A stretch of DNA of 38,004 nt from Luteimonas salinisoli. Its GTDB lineage: Bacteria > Pseudomonadota > Gammaproteobacteria > Xanthomonadales > Xanthomonadaceae. How positions within the stretch are numbered: position 1 is the first letter of the stretch; the number at the start of each line of letters is the position of its first letter. The position numbers were made by a program, and so were the translations under genes. Shown here one piece after another: positions 6,526-15,592 of this stretch. The notes beneath the pieces are model-generated. The model was given only the letters and a program-made list of their open reading frames with translations. It was not told the origin of the DNA and did not search any database. Where the stretch lies: the NCBI RefSeq assembly GCF_013425525.1, contig NZ_JACCKA010000006.1, positions 1 to 38,004 on the forward strand, given 5' to 3'.

Positions 6526-7821
6526 TCAGGCGCGGGTTCTTCGCTTCGGCTTCTTCGCGGGGGTCTTCGCGGGCGCGGCGGCATAGCGGGCGATGAAGTC
6601 GCGCACCTGCGGGTACACCTGGGTGCGCCAGCGGCGGCCGCTGAAGATGCCGTAGTGGCCGGCGCCCTCGACGGTGATGTGGGCCTGGTCGCGTGGGGGC
6701 ACGCCGGTGCACAGCTTGTGCGCGGCGCGCGTCTGGCCCTGCCCGGAGATGTCGTCCAGTTCGCCCTCGATGGTCAGGATGGCGGTGTCGGCGATCGTTT
6801 CCAGCCGCACCCGCTCGCCGGCGACGTCCCAGAGGCCGCGCGGCAGCAGGAACTCCTGGAACACCACGCGGATGGTGTCGAGGTAGTACTCGGCCGGCAT
6901 GTCGAGCACGGCGTTGTATTCGTCGTAGAAGCGGCGGTGCGACTCGGCGTCCTCCATGTCGCCCTTCACCAGGTCCTGGTAGAAGTCCCAGTGCGACAGG
7001 AAGTGGCGCTCGGGATTCATCGCCATGAAGCCGGTGTGCTGCAGGAAGCCCGGATACACGCGGCGGCCGCTGCCGGGGTAGTTGGCCGGCACCTGGTGGA
7101 TCACGTTCTGCTCGAACCACCACAGCGGCTTCTGCGTCGCCAGGTTGTTGACCGCGGTGGGCGATTCGCGGGTGTCGATCGGCCCGCCCATCAGCACCAG
7201 CGAGCGCGGCGTCGCCTCGCCGCGCGCGGCCATCAACGCCACCGCCGCCAGCACCGGCACGGTGGGCTGGCAGACGCTGACGACATGCAGGTCTTCGGCG
7301 CCGATCTCGCGGATGAACCGCTCGATGCAGGCGACGTAGTCGTCCAGCGAGAAGCCGCCTCGTTCGTTCGGCACCATCCGCGCGTCGACCCAGTCGGTGA
7401 TGTAGACCTTGTGGTCGCGCAGCAGCGTGCGCACGGTGTCGCGCAGCAGGGTGGCGTGGTGCCCGGACAACGGCGCGACCACCAGCACCGGCTGCTGGCC
7501 CTTGAGCTCGGTGATGCTCTCGGCGTCGTCGGTGTAGCGCTTGAAGCGCAGCAGCCGGCAGAACGGCTCGTCCAGCACCACCTTCTCGACCACGGGGTAG
7601 GCGTTGCCGTCGATCTCCACCGAATGGATATCGAACGCGGGCTTTTCGTAGTCCTTGCCGATGCGGTAGAGGAGCTCGCTGGCGGCGGAGACGCGTTCGG
7701 CGCCGGGCAGCGCGGACAGCCAACTGCCGGCAGCGGAGAACGCCTTGGCGTTGGCTTCGGCCCAGTAGGTGAGCGGTGCCATCCAGGAGCGGCCGGTTTC
7801 GTGGAGTTGGTACAGGAACAT
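6526..7821 (-). CDS. phaZ: Intracellular poly(3-hydroxybutyrate) depolymerase
   Basis: This 431-residue protein matches the PhaZ1-type intracellular depolymerases that release 3-hydroxybutyrate from amorphous PHB granules. The N-terminus MFLYQLHETGRSWMAPLTYW is typical. The catalytic triad is visible and spaced as in the Ralstonia enzyme: Cys184 in SVCQPTVP (a cysteine in place of the lipase-box serine), Asp356 or Asp357 in GELDDISGQGQ, and His389 in GAGHYGIFSGRRW. There is no signal peptide, which agrees with an intracellular role. The C-terminus ends in a Lys/Arg/Pro/Ala-rich tail (about 414-431) that could bind granules or nucleic acid. ATG 7821 was chosen from the family N-terminus. A 3-hydroxybutyrate dehydrogenase gene lies 1.4 kb away; no PHB synthase is in the window. 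Confidence 0.93.
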   Translation of the reverse strand: MFLYQLHETGRSWMAPLTYWAEANAKAFSAAGSWLSALPGAERVSAASELLYRIGKDYEKPAFDIHSVEIDGNAYPVVEKVVLDEPFCRLLRFKRYTDDAESITELKGQQPVLVVAPLSGHHATLLRDTVRTLLRDHKVYITDWVDARMVPNERGGFSLDDYVACIERFIREIGAEDLHVVSVCQPTVPVLAAVALMAARGEATPRSLVLMGGPIDTRESPTAVNNLATQKPLWWFEQNVIHQVPANYPGSGRRVYPGFLQHTGFMAMNPERHFLSHWDFYQDLVKGDMEDAESHRRFYDEYNAVLDMPAEYYLDTIRVVFQEFLLPRGLWDVAGERVRLETIADTAILTIEGELDDISGQGQTRAAHKLCTGVPPRDQAHITVEGAGHYGIFSGRRWRTQVYPQVRDFIARYAAAPAKTPAKKPKRRTRA

Positions 7822-7913
7822 CGCGGGTCCGGGTCTGTTTTGCTGCAACGCAGCATAGCCGATCGCAGCGGGGCGCGGGTGAACCGTGGCGGTTCCGCCC
7901 GGATCGGGCGCCG

Positions 7914-8504
7914 CTACGCCGTTTCCAGGGCGGTGGTGCCGTCGGCCAGGGCAGGGGACAGCCAGCAGTGCGAGCCGATCTGCCGGAACCCGGCGGTCTC
8001 GAAGCGGCGGCGGTAGAACGCCGCGGGGCGCCGGAAGAAGCCGTCGTCGTCGCCCTCGGCCTGGTCCTCGCGGCCGAACGTCTCCAGGAACGCGACGCCG
8101 CCGCAGAGCTCGGCCAGCCCCGGCAGGCCGCGATCGATGTCGCGCGCCGGCAGGTAGTGCAGCACATCGCTGCAGACCAGCAGGTCCACCGGCGGGCAGG
8201 GCCGCAGGCGGGCGAAGTCGGCGAAGTGCGCCCGGTGCAGGTTGCGGCGCGCGCCGTAGCGTTCGATCGCATAGTCGCTCGCGTCGAATCCCAGGTACCG
8301 CGCCTTGGGCCGCAGCCGCAGCAGCGGCGCGCGCCAGGCGCCTTCGCCGCAGCCGACATCGAGCACGGAGCGCAGCGGGCGCTCGAGGTGGTACTCGGCG
8401 TTGGCCACCGCCAGCGCGACCTTGCGCGCCAGCCGCTGGCGTCCGCCGATGCCGCCGCCGCGGTACCAGCGGTCGAAATAGTCGCGGTCGTAGTGTTTGG
8501 TCAT
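7914..8504 (-). CDS. Class I SAM-dependent methyltransferase
   Basis: This 196-residue protein carries the SAM-binding motif I VLDVGCGEG (about residues 47-55), an acidic residue after strand 2 (YLGFDASDYAI) and the motif-IV region VDLLVCSDVLHYLP. The N-terminus (HYDRDYFDRWY) is typical of small UbiE/Tam-like methyltransferases. The C-terminal part has FYRRRFETAGFRQIGSHCW. The substrate cannot be told from the sequence. It sits 92 bp upstream of phaZ on the same strand and may be co-transcribed, but nothing ties it to PHB metabolism. Confidence 0.85.
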   Translation of the reverse strand: MTKHYDRDYFDRWYRGGGIGGRQRLARKVALAVANAEYHLERPLRSVLDVGCGEGAWRAPLLRLRPKARYLGFDASDYAIERYGARRNLHRAHFADFARLRPCPPVDLLVCSDVLHYLPARDIDRGLPGLAELCGGVAFLETFGREDQAEGDDDGFFRRPAAFYRRRFETAGFRQIGSHCWLSPALADGTTALETA

Positions 8505-8520
8505 TGGGGGAGGATAGTTC

Positions 8521-8632
8521 GGGATTGGGGGCTCGTGATTGGTGATTGGTGAGTGGTGGTTGGGGACCGCGATTCGTGATGGCGATTGGGATTGATGGGA
8601 TTTGGATTGGGTGGACGGGTGGAGGTGGAGGG
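8521..8632. repeat. Low-complexity GATTGG-type repeat tract
   Basis: The tract consists of loose tandem variants of GATTGG, GGTGATTGGT and GGGATTG and is clearly less GC-rich than its surroundings. It separates the divergent methyltransferase and hemJ genes. Tracts of short G(A)TTGG/GGGAAT units are common between genes in Xanthomonas-group genomes. A related GGGAATGG-type run lies at the end of ispD (32377-32410). No gene is supported here. Confidence 0.6.
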
Positions 8633-8707
8633 ATGCTTGCCGGGCGGTGGGCGCGCTGGTCGGCGGGACGGGTATGCGATCCTGTGGGTTCCCGAGGAGA
8701 GACGCCG

Positions 8708-9130
8708 ATGCATCCGTACTTCTGGACCAAGACCGCGCACCTGGTATTCATGGTGGCGTGGATGGCGAGCGTGTTCTACCTGCCGCGCATCCTGGTCAAC
8801 CTGGCCGAGGCCGGTGCCGAGCCTGCGGTACGGGCGCGGCTGGTGCTGATGGGGCGGCGCCTGTACCGCTTCGGCCACGTCATGTTCGGGCTCACGCTGG
8901 CGTTCGGGCTGGCGCTGTGGTTCCACTTCGGGATCGCCGGCGGCTGGCTGCACGCCAAGCTGGCGCTGGTGGCGCTGGTGTTCGCCCACTCCATCGTCGC
9001 GGGGCGCTGGCTGAAGGGCGTCGAGCTCGGCCGGCCGCTGCCTTCGTCGAAGGCGCTGCGCTGGTTCAACGAGCCGCCGGTGCTGCTGCTGGTCGCCATC
9101 GTCTATCTGGCGCTGGCCAAGCCGTTCTGA
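8708..9130 (+). CDS. hemJ: HemJ-type protoporphyrinogen IX oxidase (CopD-like membrane protein)
   Basis: This 140-residue integral membrane protein has four hydrophobic segments. It shows the HemJ/COG1981 signature: YFWTKTAHLVFMVAWMASVF with the conserved His11, YLPRILV, then MGRRLYRFGHVMFGLTLAFG and the WLHAKLALV helix, ending in RWFNEPPVLLLVAIVYLALA. HemJ oxidises protoporphyrinogen IX in organisms that lack HemY or HemG and acts in the inner membrane. A GAGGAGA ribosome-binding site precedes ATG 8708. The alternative name 'CopD family' reflects the shared fold; the length and the histidine pattern favour HemJ. Confidence 0.82.
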   Translation: MHPYFWTKTAHLVFMVAWMASVFYLPRILVNLAEAGAEPAVRARLVLMGRRLYRFGHVMFGLTLAFGLALWFHFGIAGGWLHAKLALVALVFAHSIVAGRWLKGVELGRPLPSSKALRWFNEPPVLLLVAIVYLALAKPF

Positions 9131-9166
9131 CGGCCTTTGCAGGAGCGGCCATGGCCGCGAAGGCCG
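9131..9166. terminator. Palindromic REP-like element, probable bidirectional terminator
   Basis: Between the convergent hemJ and bdhA genes, outer arms CGGCCTT (9131-9137) and AAGGCCG (9160-9166) enclose a perfect 14-base palindrome GCGGCCATGGCCGC (9145-9158). The core AGGAGCGGC...GCCGCGA matches the style of REP elements common in Pseudomonas and Xanthomonas-group genomes. It lies immediately after the hemJ stop. No U-tract is present, so termination efficiency is uncertain. Confidence 0.55.
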
Positions 9167-9224
9167 CACGCGGATCCGGGTGGGTTGGCGGTGATCCCGG
9201 GCGCCGGCCGACGGCGCCGCGCCG

Positions 9225-10010
9225 CTATTGCATGAACCAGCCGTGGCTGACGACGAGGCTCTGGCCGGTCAGGGCGTTGGTCTCGAAGGCTGCGAGGGTC
9301 AGGGCGACATTGGCGACGTCGTCGACGGTGGTGAACTCGCCGTCCACCGTGTCCTTGAGCATGATGTCGCGCACCACCTCCTCCTCGCTGATCCCGAACT
9401 CCTTCGCCTGTTCCGGGATCTGCTTGTCGACCAGCGGCGTACGCACGAAGCCCGGGCAGATCACGTTGGCTCGCACGCCGTAGCGCGCCCCTTCCTTGGC
9501 CACCGTGCGCGCCAGGCCGAGAAGACCGTGCTTGGCGGTCACGTAGGGCGCCTTCAGCGGCGAGGCCAGGTGCGAGTGCACCGATCCCATGTAGACGATC
9601 GCGCCGCCCTGGCCGCGCCGCTCCATGTCGCGCAGGCACTCGCGGGTGGTCAGGAAGGCGCCGTCGAGGTGGATCGCCAGCATCCTCCGCCAGTCCGCCA
9701 GGCTGAAATCGACGATGCGGTTGACGATCTGAATGCCGGCGTTGGACACCAGCACGTCGACCCGGCCGTAGTGGGCGATCACCGCGGCGATGCCCGCCGC
9801 CACCTGCGCTTCGTCGGTGACGTCCATCGCCACCGCCAGCGCGTCGCCGCCGTCGTCGCGAATCTGCTGCGCCACGGCCTCGGCCGCCTCGCGTTGCAGG
9901 TCGGCGATGGCGACGCGGCCGCCGGCCCGCGCATAGACCTCGGCGATGCGCCTGCCGATGCCGCTGGCCGCGCCGGTGACCACGCAGACCTTGCCGTCGA
10001 GTTCGTTCAT
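9225..10010 (-). CDS. bdhA: 3-hydroxybutyrate dehydrogenase (SDR family)
   Basis: This 261-residue short-chain dehydrogenase oxidises (R)-3-hydroxybutyrate to acetoacetate with NAD+. The nucleotide-binding TGAASGIG motif is at about 13-20, NAG at about 91-93, and the catalytic Ser and YxxxK are in [23 protein letters not shown]. The segment [20 protein letters not shown] and the ending [14 protein letters not shown] are characteristic of bacterial 3-hydroxybutyrate dehydrogenases rather than generic SDRs. A GGAAG ribosome-binding site precedes ATG 10010. It fits functionally with phaZ nearby: depolymerase product in, acetoacetate out. Confidence 0.9.
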   Translation of the reverse strand: MNELDGKVCVVTGAASGIGRRIAEVYARAGGRVAIADLQREAAEAVAQQIRDDGGDALAVAMDVTDEAQVAAGIAAVIAHYGRVDVLVSNAGIQIVNRIVDFSLADWRRMLAIHLDGAFLTTRECLRDMERRGQGGAIVYMGSVHSHLASPLKAPYVTAKHGLLGLARTVAKEGARYGVRANVICPGFVRTPLVDKQIPEQAKEFGISEEEVVRDIMLKDTVDGEFTTVDDVANVALTLAAFETNALTGQSLVVSHGWFMQ

Positions 10011-10171
10011 CGTCTTCCAGCTCCGTAGGTGCTCGGGATGCAGGCACGCAGGATAGCGCCAGGCGCGCGAAGGTCTGTCGTACCAAAGTGCAGGGACGGC
10101 CCGTCGGCCTGGAGCCGGCTTTCGGCCCGATCGACGCCGGCACCGAGTCGGGCCGGGCCGGCGATGGCGGA

Positions 10172-11899
10172 TCAGCGCTCGACCATGAAATCCCGGGGCC
10201 GCGGCAGCTCCACCGGGACGCCGTCGGCGTTGCACAGGCCGGCGGCGCACAGGCGCTCGCGCAGTCTCGGGGCGGCCTGCACCATGAAGTGGAAGACCAC
10301 GTGCTGTTCGACGCTGCCGCGCACCGCCGCGGCGCCGGGCCCGCGCGCCCAGATGCCGACGTCGTCGCCGCCGTGGGTCTCGTCGGTCAGCGGCAGCACC
10401 GATTCCTGCAGGTAGTCCGGGTCGCGCGTGTCCACCGCGCCGAGGTGGGGACGGCCATGGGCGGGCTCGAAGGCGGTGGCTTCGTGCAGGAAGCGCTTCG
10501 GGCCCGCCGGCTGCGTGTCGCTGGCGCCGGTGTAGCCCGGGCCGTTGGCGTAGCCCAGGGTGGTGTAGGGCAGGCCGCTGCCGTCGCGTGCCCAGGCGTC
10601 GCTGTCGGCATCGTCGACATTGCCGCGCACCTTGCCGAGGATCGGGTTGCCGCGCGCCGGATAGCCGGCGAAGGTGAGGGTATGGGCATGGTCGGCGGTG
10701 ACCAGGATCAGGGTGTCGTCCGGCGAGGTCAGTTCCGCGGCCGTGTCGACCGCCTCCGCCAGCGCGATGGTGTCGGTGAGGGCGCGGTGGGCGTTCCCGA
10801 AGTGGTGGGCGTGGTCGATGCGGCCGCCCTCGACCAGCAGCACGAATCCTTCCTCGCCGCCGGCGGCCTGCAGCCGGCCGACGGCTTCGCGGGTCAGCTC
10901 GGCCAGTGACGGCTCGCCGGGGTCGTGCGGACGGTCGTGCTCGAAGTGCAGGTGGTCGTACTCGAACAGGCCCAGCACCGGCGTCCTGGCGCGTGCGGCG
11001 GCCAGCTGATCTCGGTTCCAGACGAAGGCGCCGCCGGGATGGCGCGCCCGCCATTCGGCGATCAGGTCGCGGCCGTCGCGGCGCAGGCCGCGCCGCTCGG
11101 GGCGTTCGGGATCGGCCCTGCCGGCCGGCAGAAAATGCTTGCGGCCGCCGCCGAAGACCACGTCGGGGCCGCGTCCGAAGCGGGTCTCGAGCAGCTGGCT
11201 GGCGATGTCGGTGCAGCCCAGCGCGCGCGCTGCCGGCGGCACCCTGGCATCGTTCTCCCAGATCCGGTCGGGCGAGCGCGCATACGTCGCTGCCGGCGTG
11301 GCGTGGGTGATCCGGGTGGTAGTGACGATGCCGGTCGCCATCCCGGCGCTGCCGGCCAGTTCGAGGATCGACAGCAGGGAGTTTTCGTCGACGTCGCTGC
11401 AGTCGCCGCGCGAGCGCGCCTGGCCCAGGCCGATGACGCCGGCGCGGGTCTTCACCCCGCTGGCCATCGCGGTCATGGTGCCGGCGGAGTCGGGTGTCTG
11501 CAGGTCGGTGTTGTAGGTGCGCGCCAGTGCGGTGTGCGGGAAGTCCTCCCAGCCCAGCCGATGCTCCTCGCCGGCGCCGCCCGCCAGCTGGCCGGCGAGG
11601 ATGCGCGCAGCGGCCACCGTGGTCAGGCTCATGCCGTCGCCGACGAACAGGATCACGTTCCTCGCCCGTCCGTGCATCGCGCCGCGCTCGGCGGCGGCGG
11701 CGGCGCCGCTGCGGAACCACCACTGCGCGGTCTCGCCGTCCGGCCGGGAGATGGCGGGCAGTTCGATCGGCGCCGGGGTGCCCCCCGCGGCAGGCGCGTC
11801 GGGCGCTGCAGGCGCGGTGGCGCACGCGCACAGCAGCAGGGGAAGGAGACAGCGGGGGAAGGGGCGCATACGGGCCGGCATCGCGGAGAAGGCGCGCAT
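10172..11899 (-). CDS. Alkaline phosphatase (PhoA superfamily), exported
   Basis: The product (575 residues from the longest start) has the core alkaline phosphatase residues: Asp88 in LFVGDGM, the nucleophile Ser138 in [35 protein letters not shown] and the late metal-binding His in DETHGGDD. The N-terminus encodes a signal with a probable lipobox (LLLCAC). Initiation at the internal ATG 11869, giving [16 protein letters not shown], would yield a more typical lipoprotein signal than ATG 11899; no clear ribosome-binding site decides between them. The enzyme hydrolyses phosphomonoesters in the periplasm. The gene stands alone and diverges from the symporter gene. No Pho box was recognised. Confidence 0.9.
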   Translation of the reverse strand: MRAFSAMPARMRPFPRCLLPLLLCACATAPAAPDAPAAGGTPAPIELPAISRPDGETAQWWFRSGAAAAAERGAMHGRARNVILFVGDGMSLTTVAAARILAGQLAGGAGEEHRLGWEDFPHTALARTYNTDLQTPDSAGTMTAMASGVKTRAGVIGLGQARSRGDCSDVDENSLLSILELAGSAGMATGIVTTTRITHATPAATYARSPDRIWENDARVPPAARALGCTDIASQLLETRFGRGPDVVFGGGRKHFLPAGRADPERPERRGLRRDGRDLIAEWRARHPGGAFVWNRDQLAAARARTPVLGLFEYDHLHFEHDRPHDPGEPSLAELTREAVGRLQAAGGEEGFVLLVEGGRIDHAHHFGNAHRALTDTIALAEAVDTAAELTSPDDTLILVTADHAHTLTFAGYPARGNPILGKVRGNVDDADSDAWARDGSGLPYTTLGYANGPGYTGASDTQPAGPKRFLHEATAFEPAHGRPHLGAVDTRDPDYLQESVLPLTDETHGGDDVGIWARGPGAAAVRGSVEQHVVFHFMVQAAPRLRERLCAAGLCNADGVPVELPRPRDFMVER

Positions 11900-12000
11900 T
11901 ATGCCGTCGTGCGCGCGCCGCAGTGTTGCGCCTGGATGACTGCGGGCGTGGCTGGAGTCGGGTATCGTCCTGGGTTCGTCGAACGCCGGACCGTGTCCCG

Positions 12001-13278
12001 ATGCTGAAATGGTGGTTTCGCATTCCGTTCTGGAAGCGCGTCGCGGGCGGCTTCGTGTTCGGCGCGCTCGCCGGCTGGCTGATGGGGCCGGCGGCGGAGA
12101 TCTGGCTGCAGCCGCTGGGCACGCTGTACGTGAACCTGATCCGGATGATCGCCGTGCCGCTGGTGTTCTTCGCCGTGGTCAACGCGGTCTCGGCGCTGCA
12201 CGGGCAGCGCTCGGTGGCGGCGCTGGGCGGACGCACCTTCGGCTGGTTCGCGATCACCGCGATGCTGGCGGTCGGCGTCGGCCTGGCGATGGCGTTCCTG
12301 TTCGACCCCGGCGTCGGCGTCGAGCTGGCGCCGCCCCCGGACTACACCCCGCGCGAGGTACCGACGCCGGTGCAGGTCCTGCTCGACGTCGTGCCGACCA
12401 ATCCGTTCGCGGCACTGGCCGAGGGCAGGATCCTTCAGGTCATCTTCTTCGCCGGGCTGCTCGGCTTCGCTCTGGTGAAGCTGGGCGGACGCACCGCCGG
12501 TCTGCGCGACCTGGTCGGGCAGGCCAGCGAGGCGATGATCCAGGTCACCCGCTTCGTGCTGGAGGTCACCCCGATCGGCACCTTCGGCCTGATCGCCGGG
12601 CTGGTCGGCGCCTACGGTTTCGGCAAGCTGTTGCCGCTGGGCAACTTCGTGCTCGCGCTGTACCTGGGTTGCGCGCTGCACATCGTGTTCGTCTATGGCG
12701 GGCTGCTGCTGGCGCACGGCCTGAGTCCGCTGAAGTTCTTCCGCGGCGCCGCGCCGGGCATGCAGGTCGCCTTCGTCAGCTCCTCGAGCTTCGCGGCGCT
12801 GCCCGCGGCGCTGCGCAGCGTCACCCACAACCTCGGCGTCAATCGCGACTACGCCGCGTTCGCGGTGCCGCTGGGGGCGAGCATCAAGATGGACGGCTGC
12901 GGCGCGATCTATCCCTCGCTGGCGGCGGTGTTCGCCGCGCAGTACTACGGCATCGAATTGAGCTTCGCCCAGTACGTGGTGATCCTGCTGGCATCGGTGC
13001 TGGGCAGCTTCGGCACCGCCGGGGTGCCGGGCACGGCCGTGGTGATGGCCACGGTGGTGCTGAGCGCTGCGGGGCTGCCGCTGGAAGTGCTGGGCATCCT
13101 GCTGGCCATCGATCGCATCCTCGACATGATGCGCACCATGACCAACGTGACCGGGCAGATGCTGGTGCCGGTCCTGGTGGCCCGCGAGACCGGCCTGCTC
13201 GACCGCGCGGTCTACGATGCCCCGCTCAGCGACATCGGCCTGGGCGAGGCAACCGAGGGGACGGGCGCCCGCGACTGA
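12001..13278 (+). CDS. Dicarboxylate/amino-acid:cation symporter (DAACS), atypical ion sites
   Basis: This 425-residue transporter belongs to the glutamate-transporter fold family: hairpin 1 SSSSFAALP (260-268), the TM7 motif region [17 protein letters not shown] (290-306), hairpin 2 [14 protein letters not shown] and TM8 [14 protein letters not shown] (373-386). Asp375, Arg378 and Asn382 match GltPh D394, R397 and N401, so an acidic substrate is expected. Several residues used for Na+ in GltPh differ: N310 is Lys296, T314 is Cys300 and D405 is Gln386. This suggests altered coupling. ATG 12001 begins a normal N-terminal amphipathic stretch. The gene is monocistronic and divergent from the alkaline phosphatase. 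Confidence 0.9.
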   Translation: MLKWWFRIPFWKRVAGGFVFGALAGWLMGPAAEIWLQPLGTLYVNLIRMIAVPLVFFAVVNAVSALHGQRSVAALGGRTFGWFAITAMLAVGVGLAMAFLFDPGVGVELAPPPDYTPREVPTPVQVLLDVVPTNPFAALAEGRILQVIFFAGLLGFALVKLGGRTAGLRDLVGQASEAMIQVTRFVLEVTPIGTFGLIAGLVGAYGFGKLLPLGNFVLALYLGCALHIVFVYGGLLLAHGLSPLKFFRGAAPGMQVAFVSSSSFAALPAALRSVTHNLGVNRDYAAFAVPLGASIKMDGCGAIYPSLAAVFAAQYYGIELSFAQYVVILLASVLGSFGTAGVPGTAVVMATVVLSAAGLPLEVLGILLAIDRILDMMRTMTNVTGQMLVPVLVARETGLLDRAVYDAPLSDIGLGEATEGTGARD

Positions 13279-13382
13279 GCAGGGGCCGGGATTCCCTGCC
13301 GCGATAGCGCCGCCGGCGTTCCTGGTGTTGCTGCCAGGGCAGAACCATGCGGCCCGCGGTGGCCCAACTGCGGGACAGGCGA

Positions 13383-14531
13383 CTACCTGTCGAGGCTACC
13401 GGGCTGGACCAGGCGAATTCCCAGGTGCGGTTCCAGCGCGCGATCGACGTAGGACTTGTGCGAGAACCCGACGAGAAACAGCACGCGCTCGGGTTTCGTC
13501 GAGGCGGCCACGTTCAGCAGGTGCGCCGCCATTCGATGGTTGCGCAGCTCCCACATCGCATAGCGGAAACGGTCGAGCCCGCTCGGATGGTCCATCGCCA
13601 GCCAGGGGGCCCATTGGGCGGTATCCTCCATCTGCGTTTCGTGCGTATTCACCTCGAGACCGATCCCCAGCAGGTCTGCATCCTCCTCACGGGCGCGGTC
13701 GGCCTTGGCCAGCAGGCGCGGAATCGTACCCGCCGCTGTCGTCTCCTCGGAGGCGCGACCGAACACTTCGTCCACCAGTTCGGCCGGGAACGCAAGCGTG
13801 CGCATGCCCTCGTACTGGCTGTCCACGGGATACAGCCGCTGCAGCCCCAGCTCGCGCGCGAGCGGCATCGCCACGAGCGCGATCTCGTCCGTGCCCTCGA
13901 GCCGGCGGTCCAGCGATTCGCGGACCTCGACGGGGAGCGCTTCTGCGGCATCGCGCTCGGTCGGCGACAGGTAGGACCATTGCAGCGCCGCGGAATCGTA
14001 TTCGTACGCTGCCAGCAGGTGCGCGACCAGATCGACGCGTTCCGCCGGCTCCAGGCCCTGCGAGGCCTTGCCGAGGAGGGCGTCCGCACGGCGGGCTGCG
14101 GCGCTCCTGTCGACGTCGAGCGCCTGTTGCATCGCCCGCGCCGGAGGCAGGATCGACCGGGCGAACATTCCGAGCACGCGGTCGGCCACCGGGTCGTTCG
14201 CGGCGTGCTCGGTCAGCATCGCGATTTCGTCGGGGGGTATCCGCTCGATCGCGATGCGGGTCGGTGCGAACCGCTCCAGCAGCGCCAGCGTTCCGTCCAG
14301 ATGCCTCGGCTCGAGCCACTCGCGGAAAGCCGAAAGATGCCAGGTGCCGAACACCATGATCTCGCTCTGTACCCGTGGGCTCACGTACGCCCGCAGGCCC
14401 TCCTCGACGGCTTGGCCGGGGCGATGCCCGCGGCCGGTCGCGTCCTGGGCGGTCGCCGGCGCGAACGGCATCGTGAGCGCCATCGCCAGTGCGAGCGGCA
14501 GTCCGGCCGCTACGGCAAGATTCCTTCCCAT
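13383..14531 (-). CDS. Exported DUF5694-domain protein
   Basis: The 382-residue product begins with a clear signal peptide, cleaved near ATA-QD at about residue 29. The rest fits DUF5694, a distant relative of the TraB/ChaN/GumN group: MVFGTWHLSAFREWLEP near the start, RIAIERIPPDEIAML as the second motif, and a closing RVLFLVGFSHKSYVDRAL. The paired His (GTWHLS and GFSHKS) and Glu (IERIP) are the likely metal or catalytic residues by analogy with that fold. A GGAGGA ribosome-binding site precedes ATG 14531. The gene is a single unit. No biochemical function is established for the family. Confidence 0.78.
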   Translation of the reverse strand: MGRNLAVAAGLPLALAMALTMPFAPATAQDATGRGHRPGQAVEEGLRAYVSPRVQSEIMVFGTWHLSAFREWLEPRHLDGTLALLERFAPTRIAIERIPPDEIAMLTEHAANDPVADRVLGMFARSILPPARAMQQALDVDRSAAARRADALLGKASQGLEPAERVDLVAHLLAAYEYDSAALQWSYLSPTERDAAEALPVEVRESLDRRLEGTDEIALVAMPLARELGLQRLYPVDSQYEGMRTLAFPAELVDEVFGRASEETTAAGTIPRLLAKADRAREEDADLLGIGLEVNTHETQMEDTAQWAPWLAMDHPSGLDRFRYAMWELRNHRMAAHLLNVAASTKPERVLFLVGFSHKSYVDRALEPHLGIRLVQPGSLDR

Positions 14532-14686
14532 GACTCGTCCTCCGATTCGGTGTCGTCGTTTCGACAGGATGCCCAGAGCGCCATGCGCGTCCACGTGCTG
14601 CAAGTCACTCTTGCCAGCTCCGGCGAGGACGACACCTGGTACGCGCGGGCCCCGGACAAGCGGCGTTTCGGCTCCCGAGACGATCC

Positions 14687-15562
14687 TCAGCCGGCGACGG
14701 GCGCCGGCTTGCGGCCGCGGTTGACCCAGAACGCGAACGCCGCGGCGGTGAAGAACATCATCAGGCTGTAGATCGCCGCCGGCACCGATATGGTGGCGTT
14801 GCCGAGCACGTTGAGCGCGACGAAGATCGCCAGCGTGCCGTTGTGGATGCCGATCTCCATGGCGATGGCGATCGCCTGGCGCCGCGGCAGCTTCAGCGCC
14901 AGCGGCGCGGAATAGCCGGTGCCCATGCTGATCAGGTTGAACAGCAGGCAGGCCAGGCCGACGGCGGCGAAGTGGGTCAACAGGGTGTTCCACTCCTGCA
15001 CGACCGCCGCGGCGATCAGCAACGCCAGGACCACCACCGAGAGCAGCCGGATCGGCTTCTCCATGCGTGCGGCGAAGGCCGGTGCGAGTGCGCGGATTCC
15101 CATGCCGAGCGCCACCGGAAGCACGATGATCACCGCCACCTCGACGATCTTGCGCACCGGTGGCGGCACGTACTGGCCGGCGCCGAGGAAGAACTCCAGC
15201 GACAGGTTGAGGATCAGCGGCAGGGTGACCAGGCACAGCACGCTGTTGACCGCGGTCAGGGTGATGTTGAGCGCGACGTCGCCGCGCGCCAGGTGGCTGT
15301 AGATGTTGGCGGTGGCGCCGCCCGGGGAGGCCGCGAGCAGCATCAGCCCTACCGCCAGTTCCGGCGGCAGCCGCAGCGCCAGCGCCAGGCCCAGCGCCAC
15401 CCACGGCAGGACCCCGGTCTGCAGCACCAGTCCGGTCAGCACCGCGCGCGGATAGCGGGCGACGCGGCGGAAATCCTCGACCCCCAGGCCGAGGCCGAGG
15501 CCGAGCATGATCACGCCGAGGGCCAGCGGCAGCAGCAGGTTGGTCAACAGCGTGGATTGCAT
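14687..15562 (-). CDS. Bile acid:sodium symporter (BASS) family transporter
   Basis: This 291-residue protein has about nine to ten hydrophobic helices and the BASS hallmarks: GLGLGVEDFRRV in TM1-2, LLAASPGGATANIYSHLARGDVAL (the crossover region with the sodium-site Gly/Asn residues) and ALKLPRRQAIAIAMEIGIHNG (second crossover, EIGIHNG). Members move organic anions such as pantoate, pyruvate or bile acids with Na+; the substrate here cannot be read. A GGAG ribosome-binding site lies upstream of ATG 15562. A small membrane-protein gene 30 bp upstream on the same strand is probably in the same operon. Confidence 0.88.
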   Translation of the reverse strand: MQSTLLTNLLLPLALGVIMLGLGLGLGVEDFRRVARYPRAVLTGLVLQTGVLPWVALGLALALRLPPELAVGLMLLAASPGGATANIYSHLARGDVALNITLTAVNSVLCLVTLPLILNLSLEFFLGAGQYVPPPVRKIVEVAVIIVLPVALGMGIRALAPAFAARMEKPIRLLSVVVLALLIAAAVVQEWNTLLTHFAAVGLACLLFNLISMGTGYSAPLALKLPRRQAIAIAMEIGIHNGTLAIFVALNVLGNATISVPAAIYSLMMFFTAAAFAFWVNRGRKPAPVAG

Positions 15563-15592
15563 GGACGGCTCCGGGAGGGGACGTGTCGAAGG

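Noticed and set aside
6350..6586. 78-codon plus-strand frame with a GTG start after the sensor gene
   Set aside because: It overlaps the 3' end of phaZ antisense and its last third is the mirror of the Lys/Arg/Ala tail. No ribosome-binding site or family resemblance is seen.
13279..13300. Intrinsic terminator after the symporter gene
   Set aside because: GCAGGG and CCCTGC can pair over a 9-base loop, but the stem is short and there is no U-run.
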